Shown here one piece after another: positions 47,614-58,200 of a DNA stretch of 64,000 bases. A program made the translations under genes and the position numbers. Positions within the stretch are counted from its first letter, which is position 1, and the number at the start of each line of letters is the position of its first letter. The DNA comes from Iphinoe sp. HA4291-MV1 (GTDB taxonomy: Bacteria > Cyanobacteriota > Cyanobacteriia > Cyanobacteriales > Nostocaceae), in the NCBI GenBank assembly GCA_019359415.1, contig JAHHHH010000015.1, forward strand, positions 1 to 64,000, written 5' to 3'. The notes beneath the pieces are model-generated. The model had not been told where the DNA came from and searched no databases. It worked only from the letters and a program-made list of their open reading frames with translations.

Positions 47614-49161
47614 ATGAAGAGAAGAGATTTTATAACAACTGTTGCTGTGTCTGGTGGTTCAGCCTATGCGGCAATGAAGGCTTTGGGCTTGCTAGAAAAA
47701 CCAGCAACTGCACAAAGTCCATCACAAAGAGGTTCATTTCGGCTACAGCCCAGCAAAAGAGGCGATCGCGTCATTATTCTTGGTGCAGGCTTGGCAGGAA
47801 TGGCTTGTGCTTATGAGTTAGGCAAAGTTGGTTATGACTGTATTATCCTTGAGGCACGTTCACGTGCTGGTGGTCGGTGCTGGACGCTTCGAGGTGGAGA
47901 TCAGTTTACTGATACTTTAGGTCAAACCCAGACAGTTCAATTTGATTCAGGCTTGTACTTTAATCCCGGTCCAGCTCGCATTCCCCAAGAACATGTCACA
48001 CTAGACTACTGTAGGGAATTTGGCGTTGCTGTTGAGGTGAAAGAAAACCTTAACCGACGAGAATATTACTACAACACTCAGAATGCAGGTTCCTTGTCGG
48101 GTCAAAAAGTCCGTGCACGCGAAGCCATAACTGATATACGTGGCTACATATCAGAACTACTGGCTAAAGCCATTAGCCAGGATGCAATTAATGCGCCGTT
48201 GACAACCGCAGACAAAGAAAAACTCGTTGAGTTTCTCAAAACTTATGGGGGTTTATCTCCAGACTTGTTCTACAAAGGTTCAAGCCGACGTGGCTTCATT
48301 AATTATCCGAGTGCTGAGCAACCAGGCACACAATCAGATCCCTACGATCTGAGTGCGTTAATTCAGTTAGGATTCGCCAACTACGAAGCTTTGGAATGGA
48401 ATTGGCAGTACCAGATGACGATGCTACAGCCGATTGGTGGGATGGATCAAATAGCTAAAGCTTTTGAACGTAGAGTCGGTCAGAAGATTGCTTTCCAATC
48501 AGAGGTCAAAGAGATTCGCAAGACACCCAACGGTGTTAGCATCGTGTACACCAATAGCTCAGGCACAAACCAACAAATCAAAGGCGACTACTGCATCTGC
48601 ACCATTCCGCTGCCAGTACTCAAGGATATCCCGTCAGACTTTTCTCCCGATATGAAGGAGGCAATTGCCAGTGCTCTCTACGTGCGAGCAGGTAAAGGTG
48701 GCTTGCAGTTCCGACGCCGTTTTTGGGAAGAAGACGAGAAAATCTTCGGTGGGATTACTCGGACCGATCAGGACATTAGTCAGATTTGGTATCCGTCAGA
48801 AGGTTACCTGTCTAACAAAGGAATTCTCCTCGGCTACTACCAATTTGATGACACCAAAGTAGGAACTCTGTCTCCAGCTCAACGCCTCTCCTTAGCGCTG
48901 GAACAAGGCAGCAACATCCACCCTCAATACAGAAACGAGTTTGAGAACGGTGTCACAGTTTATTGGCCAACAATCCCATACAACTTAGGTGGCTGGGCAG
49001 AGTACACAGATGAGGCTCGACAGAGGTACTATCCCAGACTCAACGAACCCGATGGCAATATTTATCTATGTGGGGAGCATGTGAGCTACTTGACATCATG
49101 GATGGCTGGTGCTTTGGAATCGGCACGTTTGGTAAGTTCAAAAATTAATACTTTGGCTTAG
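47614..49161 (+). CDS. Flavin amine/L-amino acid oxidase with Tat signal
   Basis: GAGGAG precedes ATG 47614. The 515-residue protein begins MKRRDFITTVAVSGG, a twin-arginine signal, so it is exported folded with FAD. The dinucleotide site is VIILGAGLAGMACAYELG (~53-70), followed by LEARSRAGGRCWTLR, the GR-motif of the family. The C-terminal flavin motif NIYLCGEHVSYLTSWMAGAL closes the fold. It oxidatively deaminates amino acids or amines, giving H2O2. The substrate is not readable from sequence. Confidence 0.9.
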   Translation: MKRRDFITTVAVSGGSAYAAMKALGLLEKPATAQSPSQRGSFRLQPSKRGDRVIILGAGLAGMACAYELGKVGYDCIILEARSRAGGRCWTLRGGDQFTDTLGQTQTVQFDSGLYFNPGPARIPQEHVTLDYCREFGVAVEVKENLNRREYYYNTQNAGSLSGQKVRAREAITDIRGYISELLAKAISQDAINAPLTTADKEKLVEFLKTYGGLSPDLFYKGSSRRGFINYPSAEQPGTQSDPYDLSALIQLGFANYEALEWNWQYQMTMLQPIGGMDQIAKAFERRVGQKIAFQSEVKEIRKTPNGVSIVYTNSSGTNQQIKGDYCICTIPLPVLKDIPSDFSPDMKEAIASALYVRAGKGGLQFRRRFWEEDEKIFGGITRTDQDISQIWYPSEGYLSNKGILLGYYQFDDTKVGTLSPAQRLSLALEQGSNIHPQYRNEFENGVTVYWPTIPYNLGGWAEYTDEARQRYYPRLNEPDGNIYLCGEHVSYLTSWMAGALESARLVSSKINTLA

Positions 49162-49195
49162 TAGGGGCTGGGAACCAATAACTGCTAAATATTGA

Positions 49196-49243
49196 CTAGT
49201 GACTAATGACTAATGACTAATGACTCATGACTAATAACTAATG
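49196..49243. repeat. Heptamer array (GACTAAT) leading into the lpxB-like start codon
   Basis: About seven units, mostly GACTAAT with variants GACTCAT and AACTAAT. The last supplies ATGACT, the first two codons of the next gene. It is the same unit as at 7541 and 24483. Confidence 0.9.
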
Positions 49244-50581
49244 ACTGCTGATATTCTGATTCTCTCAAACGGTCCTGGGGAGGTAACAACTTGGGTGCGT
49301 CCAGTTGTTAGGCAATTGCGCCAACAACTAGGAAATGACCGAAACAAAATAAGAATTTCTGTAGTTTTGTCCCCTTGTCCAAACTCCAGTGGCAAAGAAG
49401 CAGATATTGCCCAATCTTATCCCGAAGTAGACCGAGTGCAAGCAGCAGAACATTTTTGGCAGTTTTTACTGTGGGGAAAGACATTTGAGAAGTGGGACTG
49501 GCGTAAGCACGGTGTCGTTGTTTTCCTGGGTGGGGATCAGTTTTTCCCTGTTGTCATCGGCAAAAGGCTAGGCTATCGCACCGTTGTCTACGCTGAATGG
49601 GATGCACGTTGGCATAGCATGATTGACCGTTTTGGAGTGATGAAACCAGTAGTTGCTGCTCGTGTTCCTCAGAAATTTGCCCACAAGTTTAGCGTTGTCG
49701 GAGATTTGATGCAAGAAGCCCAGGATTTGGGAGCAGGGGAGCAAGTAATTTCTCCCTCATCTCCCTCATCCCCCTCATCTTCCTCATCTTCCTCATTCTC
49801 CTCATCCTCTTCATTTCCTACTGAACTAATTGGCGTACTTCCTGGTTCAAAGCCGTCAAAGTTGATGCAAGGGGTGCCCTTGACGTTGGCGATTGCGGAA
49901 TATGTCCATGCAAAAAGACCGCAAACTAAGTTTGTCATTCCTGTCGCCCCGACTTTGGATTTACAAACTTTAGCTAGTTTTGCTGATCCGCAGAAAAATT
50001 CTTTTGTTCAAACCTTTGGTTTTAGTGGTGCTTCTTTAATTCTTCCAGATGACACTGGTAGGGGCTTGCCGTGCCCCTACGACCATCCTATCCTCAAGAC
50101 AGGAACAGGTTTATGTGTCCAACTGTGGACTCAGACGCCAGCATACGATTTATTATCCCAGTGCTGTCTGTGCTTAACGACAGTGGGTGCAAACACGGCT
50201 GAACTGGGTGCATTAGCTGTGCCGATGATAGTTTTGTTACCCACTCAACAACTAGATGCTATGAGGTCTTGGGATGGTTTGCCAGGACTGTTGGCGAATT
50301 TGCCTTTGGTTGGTTCTGGTTTTGCCAAGTTGATTAACGCTCTTGTATTGAGACGATTGGGTTTGCTAGCATGGCCCAATATTTGGGCACAAGAAATGGT
50401 TGTACCGGAATTAGTCGGAAAACTTCAGCCGTCAGAAGTCGGAGAAATGGTATTAGATTTTCTAGATCATCCAGAAAAGTTAGACCAAATACGAGCAAAA
50501 CTAAGAAGAATTAGGGGTGAAGCTGGTGCAGCTAATAAGCTGGCACAGTTAGTTTACGAAGAGATAGAAAAGCAGTTGTAG
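49241..50581 (+). CDS. LpxB-related glycosyltransferase (lipid-A-disaccharide synthase-like)
   Basis: The 446-residue protein opens MTADILILSNGPGEVTTWVR, has VVFLGGDQFFPVVIGKRLGY and IGVLPGSKPSKLMQGVPL at the start of the second domain, and LTTVGANTAELGALAVPMIV. This is a cyanobacterial group related to LpxB but distinct from true lipid A synthase. Two foreign in-frame inserts are present: a serine-rich tract (~169-192) from CTCATC-type repeats, and GRGLPCPYD from a GTAGGGGC/GCCCCTAC palindrome (50058-50080). ATG 49241 is inside a heptamer array with no Shine-Dalgarno sequence. Confidence 0.85.
   Translation: MTADILILSNGPGEVTTWVRPVVRQLRQQLGNDRNKIRISVVLSPCPNSSGKEADIAQSYPEVDRVQAAEHFWQFLLWGKTFEKWDWRKHGVVVFLGGDQFFPVVIGKRLGYRTVVYAEWDARWHSMIDRFGVMKPVVAARVPQKFAHKFSVVGDLMQEAQDLGAGEQVISPSSPSSPSSSSSSSFSSSSSFPTELIGVLPGSKPSKLMQGVPLTLAIAEYVHAKRPQTKFVIPVAPTLDLQTLASFADPQKNSFVQTFGFSGASLILPDDTGRGLPCPYDHPILKTGTGLCVQLWTQTPAYDLLSQCCLCLTTVGANTAELGALAVPMIVLLPTQQLDAMRSWDGLPGLLANLPLVGSGFAKLINALVLRRLGLLAWPNIWAQEMVVPELVGKLQPSEVGEMVLDFLDHPEKLDQIRAKLRRIRGEAGAANKLAQLVYEEIEKQL
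49746..49815. repeat. CTCATC-type microsatellite within the lpxB-like gene
   Basis: Six-to-nine-base units based on TCCTCAT are repeated about ten times and encode Ser/Pro/Phe residues. The total length keeps the frame. Confidence 0.85.
50058..50080. repeat. GTAGGGGC / GCCCCTAC palindrome in the lpxB-like gene
   Basis: Imperfect palindrome related to the 28-bp element at 11299-11326, carried in frame and encoding residues foreign to the family. Confidence 0.7.
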
Positions 50582-50587
50582 AAGCGA

Positions 50588-51030
50588 TTATTTTAAAAGT
50601 CGTAAATTAAAAGGATAGTGGTAAGATTGACCATTGTAAGCTCGAACCGATGCAATAATAATCACGAATAACTGAAAAATCAATACCAGAATCCAGATAA
50701 AGAGTACCAGATAAGATAAAGATAAAAATAGAAGATTGAGAGAATTGACTCCTGAGGAATACGCTGATGAATACGAAAGAACTAAGAATATACTCAGAAT
50801 AGCTGTGATCAAACCAAATACAAATCCATAAATGATCATTGAAATCTGAAAGTTAACTGATTCTTTCCCTTGCTCATTAATAAATGGATGCTTATCCTTT
50901 TGAGTGAGCCAAATGATTAGTGGAATTAGAATCGAGCCAAATGGTATAATTAATCCCGCTAGTGCACTAAGATGACAAGCCATCCCCCAATCCCCCAAGT
51001 ACGAGTTGATTTATCAAATTGGTGATGCAT
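50588..51030 (-). CDS. DUF4870 membrane protein with 8-bp duplication near the 5' end
   Basis: From ATG 51030, preceded by AGGAG, the frame reads MHHQFDKSTRTWG and then breaks. The family sequence continues in another frame as GMACHLSALAGLIIPFGSIL, KHPFINEQGKESVNFQIS and two further hydrophobic helices, to a stop at 50588. TTGGGGGA occurs twice in tandem at the break; removing one copy rejoins TRTWG to MACHLSAL. As read, translation could begin only at ATG 50983 (MACHLS) with a shortened N-terminus. The family's function is unknown. Confidence 0.75.
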
Positions 51031-51082
51031 CTTTAGACTCTCCTATTGTTATAGCAAACATCAAGACACAGGCATCTTTATT

Positions 51083-51469
51083 TTACTCAGAAGACTTCCC
51101 GTCTCTTCGTCCCAGTTCATAAACGCCACAACCCATACAAGCAAGTATCCCCATGCTTATTGCCCAGCTGCGACCCAAACTGATTTCCACTCCCCAATTT
51201 AGTAACGTACCAATGACCAGAAAGGGCACAATGCTAAAAAGTGAGGCGTAAAAAGCATTTTGTGACTCTCTCGCTTGCTTTGTTTTTTCAAATTCTGACT
51301 GGCTAGTGTAGAGCGATCGCTCGGCAAAGTTAAACCAACGGTTCAATTGCTGGATAACCCATTCCCTGACTGGGGAAAAACCAAGATATAGCGCCAAAGA
51401 CCACAAACTTGCTCCGGCGATCGCGGTTGTGTCTAACTCAAAGCTGAAAGGCAATATTTCAGTCAGCAT
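51083..51469 (-). CDS. Conserved cyanobacterial membrane protein, function unknown
   Basis: The 128-residue protein has one N-terminal hydrophobic segment (~16-32), an amphipathic middle (VIQQLNRWFNFAERSLYTSQ) and two C-terminal helices (FYASLFSIVPFLVIGTLLNW and WAISMGILACMGCGVYELG). It resembles small cyanobacterial hypotheticals. It starts at ATG 51469, on the same strand as the DUF4870 gene and 50 bp upstream of it. Confidence 0.65.
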   Translation of the reverse strand: MLTEILPFSFELDTTAIAGASLWSLALYLGFSPVREWVIQQLNRWFNFAERSLYTSQSEFEKTKQARESQNAFYASLFSIVPFLVIGTLLNWGVEISLGRSWAISMGILACMGCGVYELGRRDGKSSE

Positions 51470-51639
51470 GGCTTGTGGAAGTTTTGTGGAGAGTGCGCTT
51501 GGTGAAGCTAAACCAATTTTTTAAGCAAATATAGGGACAACCTTAACAGCATTTTTACTTATTTGCAACTCTTCCACCGTAATCATAAGAAAAACTCTTA
51601 TCGGTAATATCAACTTTAAAATGTTTACCAACGTTATAA

Positions 51640-51970
51640 AGTTCCTTCACGTAAATGTTTGGCTGCCAAGCTATTTTCGATTCTGTCTTGCTTGGATAAT
51701 AGCCAATCCATTGCTTGATATAATTCGTCAGAATCCGCAGCCATCAAGTCCTAACATTTCACCCAGACTCGAAAAACTGGTTTCATCATGAAGTCCTCTT
51801 GCCGTTGCAAGCTTAGAGCATGGGTCGATAATTCGCGCTACTATCATCGCCAGCACTAATCTTCTTTCTCGGCTGTTTTCTTCCTCAATTTGAGTATCAG
51901 TAAAATCCTGCAAAAACATATTCATTTTAGCGATCGCGGAATACAACGCCACAGTTGCCACGGGTGACAA
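51640..51970 (-). pseudogene. IS1634-family transposase remnant
   Basis: The stretch RRLVLAMIVARIIDPCSKLA, then TARGLHDETSFSSLGEMLGL, is typical of the N-terminal half of IS1634-type DDE transposases. After a frame change it goes on as ADSDELYQAMDWLLSKQDRI, then LAAKHLREG, before stops. Neither the catalytic core nor the ends are present. A further minus-strand stretch near 51560-51620 (GKHFKVDITDKSFSYDYGG) may belong to another lost gene. Confidence 0.7.
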
Positions 51971-52030
51971 TGACCGGCTAGCAGTTACAAACCAAGCGTT
52001 GCGAGAATTGTCCGGTGTTAATGAACTGTA

Positions 52031-52246
52031 TTGGCTCTTGTTGTTGTGCTTGCTATAAGTTTCAGCGCACCATCATACGCCGCAACAGGTACAGTAAAAT
52101 GGTTTGATCCAGGGAAAGGGTTTGGTTTTATAGCGCAAGATAACGGACCAGATGTTTTCGTGCATTTTTCTGCTATTCAAACCACTGGACTTAGGCATCC
52201 GGATTTGGTTTGGGGAAGACGAGCCAATCGGTTGCTGCTACCGTAA
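52031..52246 (+). CDS. Cold-shock-domain protein, C-terminally broken, with signal-peptide-like start
   Basis: TTG 52031 opens [17 protein letters not shown], which reads as a signal peptide with an AxA-type cleavage site. It is joined to [20 protein letters not shown] and [13 protein letters not shown], a cold-shock domain with RNP1 (KGFGFI) and RNP2 (VFVHF). The last third of the fold is replaced by unrelated residues to a stop, so it is truncated or frameshifted. No ribosome site is seen. It lies between the IS1634 remnant and the PKS gene end. It may be a pseudogene. Confidence 0.5.
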   Translation: MALVVVLAISFSAPSYAATGTVKWFDPGKGFGFIAQDNGPDVFVHFSAIQTTGLRHPDLVWGRRANRLLLP

Positions 52247-52276
52247 CCTTGGAGCAGGATTATGTCTAGAAAGTTG

Positions 52277-55200
52277 CTACGGTAGTAGAACTGGCTGGGC
52301 TAGTTGCTCAACTAACTCTTTTGCCAGTTGGGAAATACTTGGACCCCCCATGAGTTTCATTGTGGGTATGCTCACACCCAGATCTTTCTCGAGCCGGTTA
52401 CTTAGCTCCACTGCCATTAAGGAGTCAAGTCCCAAATTGGTCAGCGGTTTTGATCTGTCCAGCTTGGCAGCAGAAGTTCCCAATACCCGTGCAACTTGTT
52501 CAAGCAGGCGAGATTCCAGCAACTGCAGGCGCTCTGCTGGTTGGGCAGCCATGAGGGCATTGGAGAATGAATCTCCTTCTGGAGCATCGCCTGCTTCTTG
52601 TGATACTGCTTTTTCCCCTGCCAAGTGAGAAAATCGTGGTGATACGCCAGCCGCGTGAAGCTGGGACCACCGCTGCCAGTCCATCGATGCCACCGTCGTC
52701 TGAACTGCCTCAAGGAGAAGCAATTCTCCCAGCATAGAAAGCGCTTGTTGCGACAAAAGTGGTTTAACTCCAATCCGCCTTAGACGCTCGCCTACTTCCG
52801 CGTCCCGAGCAACGTAACCAACATCGGCAATCACGCCCCAGTTGACGGTTAGGGCTGGAAGTCCCATAGCGCGGCGGTGGTGAGCCAGCGCATCCAGAAA
52901 AACACTGGCAGCCACATAATTCCCCTGTCCTGGGTTTCCCACAATTGAAGTCAACGAGGAGAAATTGATGAAGAAATCCAGCTGCGTATTCTGGGTCTGC
53001 ACGTGTAAGTTCCACGCACCCATGACCTTGGGAGCCATCACTTTAAACAAGCGTTCACGGTTGAGTTGCAGCAGGACACCATCGTCCAAAACTAAAGCAG
53101 CGTGGATAACACCGCGCAACGGTGGCATTGAGTGACGAATATCAGCCAGGACGCCAGCCACCTGGTTTGCATTGCTCACGTCTGCTTTGGCAACTACCAC
53201 CCTTGCGCCTGCTGACTCCAGAGTTTTTACAGCTTCAGATGCGGCTGGTGAAGCAGCACCGCTGCGTCCCATCAATACTAGGTGTTTAGCACCGTTTTTG
53301 ACCAACCACTTCGCCACTGCTAAACTAAACCCACCCAGTCCGCCAGTAATAAGGTAGGTTCCATAACTATGAAATGTCACTTTTTCCTCAACAGCGGGAG
53401 CCACCACCATATCTGGGTCTTGCAAGGAGACTACTATCTTGCCGATGTGCTTTGCTTGTGCCATATACCGGAAAGCGGTTTGCACCTTGCTTATAGGGAA
53501 GACCCGATGGGGCAGTGGGTGAAGAGTTTGCTCCGAAAAGTGTTTCATTAATTCCCGAAATAAATCCCCGGCAAAATCAGGGCGATCATGCCACAGTTGG
53601 TCTAAGTCCACAGCAAAGAAAGACAAGTTATTGCGAAAAGGTCGCAGACCTAATTTAGTGTTCTGGTCGATATCCCGCTTGCCGATTTCGATAAAACGTC
53701 CGAATCTTGCCAGCACAGAGATACTCAAAAGTATGGCATCTCCTGCCAAAGAGTTGAGGACGATATCGACTCCTTTGCCGTTGGTGAGTTCCATCACTTC
53801 CTCTGCAAACGCGGTGGAGCGAGAATCCATGATATGATGGACGCCCAGCGCTTTGAGAAATTCCCGTTTTTCTGGATTGCCTGCAGTGGCAAAAATCTCT
53901 GCGCCTGCTTTTTGAGCCAGTTGGATGGCGGCTAGACCCACACCTCCTGCTGCTGCATGAATGAGAAAGCGCTCGCCCTTACGGATTCGCCCCAAGTCGT
54001 GCAAGGCATAGTAAGCCGTGAGGAAAACGGCAGGAATCGTAGCAGCTTCTTCAAAACTAATATGTGCGGGTTTTTTTACCACCAAGCGGGCATCTGCGAT
54101 CATATGACTGCTAAAACTGTGAGGGGCGCTGGCAATAACTTGGTCACCTATCTCAAACTCTTCAACGCCAGAGCCAATTGCAGTAATAATGCCAGCACAC
54201 TCTAAACCAAGCGATCGCCCGGAAAAATTGCCCTCTAAGTTAACATCAGCCAGCAAGTTCATTGCCTTGGCGACATCCTTGAAGTTGAGACCCGCCGCAC
54301 AAACTTGGATCTCAACCTCTCCCGATCCAGGTTTGGAGCGGGAGATCGCCCGCAGCGTCAAGTTGTCTAAAATTCCTGGTTTGGAAATTTCCAAACGGAA
54401 GGGTTGAGAAGATGCCTGCTTTTTCTGAACTGTTGCAACATCTTTTAGCGACACCGGCATTAACTTGTGGACGTAGCGCGCTTCACCCCGCAAGGCGATT
54501 TCATCTTCCCCCTCATCTGACCATAACTCTGCTTCTAGAGACTGAATTTCTTCAGGAGAGATGGCGTTGCTGATATCCACTCTTGTACACTGAAGTTTGG
54601 GAAATTCATTATTTATCACCCGACCCAGACCCCACAAGGGAGACTGAGCGACTTCAACTGAGTTGACTGATTCTCCTATGGGCTGTGCTCCTTGGGTTAC
54701 CAGTACAAGACGAGGAGAACTTCCCACTCGCTCCAACGCTTGAACCAAGTGCAAAACGCTCAAGGTTCCCAGTGTTTGCGCCTCTTCAAGAGAAGCAACT
54801 GTGGTTTCCTCCGTTGGAGTTATGTCCAGACTCCAGAGGTGAACTATCCCACGACAAGCTGGCAGACTGGTACTCACAACTTCCAGGAGTTGCTGCATAT
54901 CTTCTGGATGGGACGGGCGGAGCTGGAACTGGTGGGGAGCGAGGCACTTGAAGGCATCTCCAGGCTCGATAAGAATGGGAATTTCTGAGCGTTTTTGCAG
55001 TCGTTGTGCTAATTGCTGTCCAACCCCACATCTGTCGGCAAAAATCAACCAGCTTCCCTGCTGTTCGGGTTTGGGAGTCACTATTGACGAGAGTTGAGTT
55101 TTTCGCTGAACTTGAGGACCAGTAGCCAGAATCACGGTTTGCAGAGACTCAGAAGCGCTATCTGTATCTGAAATGCCAGTAACTTCAACAAACCCGACAT

Positions 55201-58200
55201 CAGCCAGCAAATCTCGCCATTTTTGCGAACAAAGGAGCGGGTGTGCCAGTCGTAAGTCCAGATCGGAAAATAGCCACCAGCCCTTGAGCAATCCGAAAAC
55301 TAGATCTATAAAGCGAGGAGCGTTTGTCAGCTCTAGTAGAATTAGCAACCCCTGCGATGCTAGAAGCTGTTTGACATTCTCCAAGGTGGAGCGCAAATCG
55401 CGGGTGGCGTGCAGTACATTCGCTGCCAGAATCAAATCGAATGAATGAGCGTCAAATCCTTGGGAAACTGGGTCGGTTTCAATATCCAAAACCCGGTACT
55501 CAATGAAAGGATAATCGCTGAATTTCTGTTGGGCAGAGGTGGTAAACTGTTGAGTAACGTCTGTGAACACATATTCTGTCCGCTTTGCTGGGAGCTTTGG
55601 CAGTACGTAGGATGTCATTGAACCCGTCCCTGCACCGATTTCCAATATCCGCACTTTTCGTCCTGACGGTAAGCGCTCCAGTGCCGCCCCTATCGCCTTC
55701 TGAACAAGCAGGTTATAGATGCGAGAACTTGGCGCGTCTTGGTACATATGCTCCGATATTGTCATCGAACCTTCCGGGAAAATCAGTTGCAGCGGATCGA
55801 CTTCACCGCACAACACTTGAGCCAATTTCTCACCGCATCGTCCCAGCAGCACCAGTTCTGCTTGATAGGCAGGAAAGCGGACCAAAAGTTCTTTCCAAGT
55901 CTGATGTGGTTCTTTCAATTCTGGTATCTGGGAAACCTCCCACCCATCATATATGCGGCGCAGCACGCCATCTTCCTCAAGGATTTCTAGCATCCGACCC
56001 AACAGACGGCAGTGCTGGTCTACCACGCCCAATTCCTCGGCAAGAGTGGACGCACTTATGGGCTGGTGCAATTGAGGCTCAAAGCCGAGCTGCTTCAGGG
56101 CTTTGAGGACGTAAGCAGCAGACAAAAGGTCTAAGAGCGGCTCTAGCGTTAAGTAGTAATGTTTCCGTCCTAATTGCTCGCTCAAGTGAGCCGCAACGCT
56201 AGACAAGCTGTCGGCAATTTGTTGAGACGAGGGCAGATAATCAGCGGGCTGGTAAACTAAGGCTTGACCGGGGCGTGCTTTCAACTCCCATTGGTATTCG
56301 TAAAGATAGTCCTCTTTTTCTGCAACACCTTCTTGCGCATTTCTCAGGGACTTGCAGCAGAATCCTTGAATTTCAACTAGCACGTTGCCTGTTTTATCCA
56401 GCAGTCGGATATCCCCTTTAATCTGTTTCGCGTTTTGCTCCACTAGACGGGCGTGGCTCCACACTTGAAGTCCGGGACGCCCCCAAACTCGAAGTCGTTT
56501 TATCCCAACCGGCAGGTAAGTTTGCTTTTGTGATACAGTGCCAATAATAACCTGAAAGCAAGCATCCAAGAGAGCCGGATGCAACTGGTAGTCTTTGACT
56601 TGTTTCTCTAAAGCTTCAGGAAGTAAGAGTCGTGCGATCGCTTCTGAGCCAGCACACCAGAGTTGTTCGATCCCCTGGAAATTTGGTCCATATTCCAATC
56701 CCATTTCTTGGAACTGCTCATAGAGAGTGCTCTTGGAAATTTCCTCAGTACAGCGATCGCGAATCTCGTCCAATACAACTTGCTTGGGGACATTGTTATT
56801 TTTATTGCCCAACAAGTTGCCCGAGGCGTGTCGCACCCACGACGCTTTCTCACCTTTGGCTTGACTGTGGATGTCGAAAGAAGTTTGACCTGAGCGATCA
56901 ACACTTAACTGAATTCTTACGGGTTCATCAGTCAAGAACAGCGCTTTTTGAAGTTCGATGTCTTCCAAAACATAAGACTCCGAGCCAAAAATTTCCTTTG
57001 CAGCAGCCAGAGCCATTTCCACATAAGCTGCTCCCGGATACACCACAGTTCCCTGGATGCGATGATCTTGCAGATAACAGAGGCGGTCTTTGTCAATCGC
57101 CCCATTCCACACCGGCTGGGCTAATTCCAGACGGCTTCCCAGCAAGGGATGAACCGGCACTCCCAGCACGGAGATCTGGTACGTTTGTCCCAACCGAGCT
57201 TGCTGCGATTCAGGAGACTCGTTCCAATAACGCTCTCGCTGCCAAGGATAGGACGGCAGGCGGACGAACTGACCTTGCGGATAAAGCTGGTGCCAGTCAA
57301 CCGGATATCCCAGCGTGTAGAGCTTACCGAAAGACCCCAACATTACAGTTCTTTCTAGTTCAAAGCGTCGCAAGGAAGGCAACACAGTTGCTGTTTTATT
57401 GGCGAGGGCAGAGCACTCTGAAATATAGCTTGCTAGCACAGGATGAGCGCCAATTTCTAGGAATAGATTATACCCTGCCTGCAAAAGTCCGTCCACAGCT
57501 AGTGCAAACAGCACTGGATTCCTCATGTTTTGCCCCCAGTAGGCACCATCCACTTCTGGTCCTGCAACCTGCAAACCGGTGACAGTGGAAAATAAGGGAA
57601 TGACGGCTTTTTGAGGAGTTATTCCTTGCAAAGACTCTGCTAATTCTGCCTTAATTGGCTCCATCAAGGGACTGTGATAAGGCACCTCCACCCGCAGGAA
57701 CCGGCAGAAAATCTGTTTTTGCTCTAAAGATTGGGCAATTTCTTCTAAAGCTTTGCTATCTCCGGATAGAGTTACGGATTTGGGGCTGTTAACAGCTGCT
57801 ACAGAAACGCGCTCTTCGTATCCGACTAGAAACCGTTCTGCTTCCTCTGACGACAGCCCAATCGCTAACATTTTCCCAAGTCCTGCAGCTTTTGCTTGCA
57901 AGCGGCTGCGATGGAAGATGATCCGAACGGCGTCTTTTAAGCTCAAAACCCCAGCAACATGAGCGGCTGCCACTTCGCCGACACTGTGACCGACAATCGC
58001 TTCAGGGATGATCCCCCAGCTGCGCCATAAAGCAGCGAGAGCGACTTGCACTGAAAAGATGGCACACTGAGCGATTTCGGTAGAGTTGATGCGCGAAGTC
58101 TCCTCCGATGCACTCAGTTCTTCGAGCAGCGACCAATCAGTATATTGCCGTAGCAATTCATCGCACTGTTGAATAGTTTTTTCAAATACGGGTTCTTCTG

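Noticed and set aside
56632-57582. Plus-strand 316-codon frame
   Set aside because: Antisense to the DH and AT regions of the reducing PKS; composition is not protein-like.
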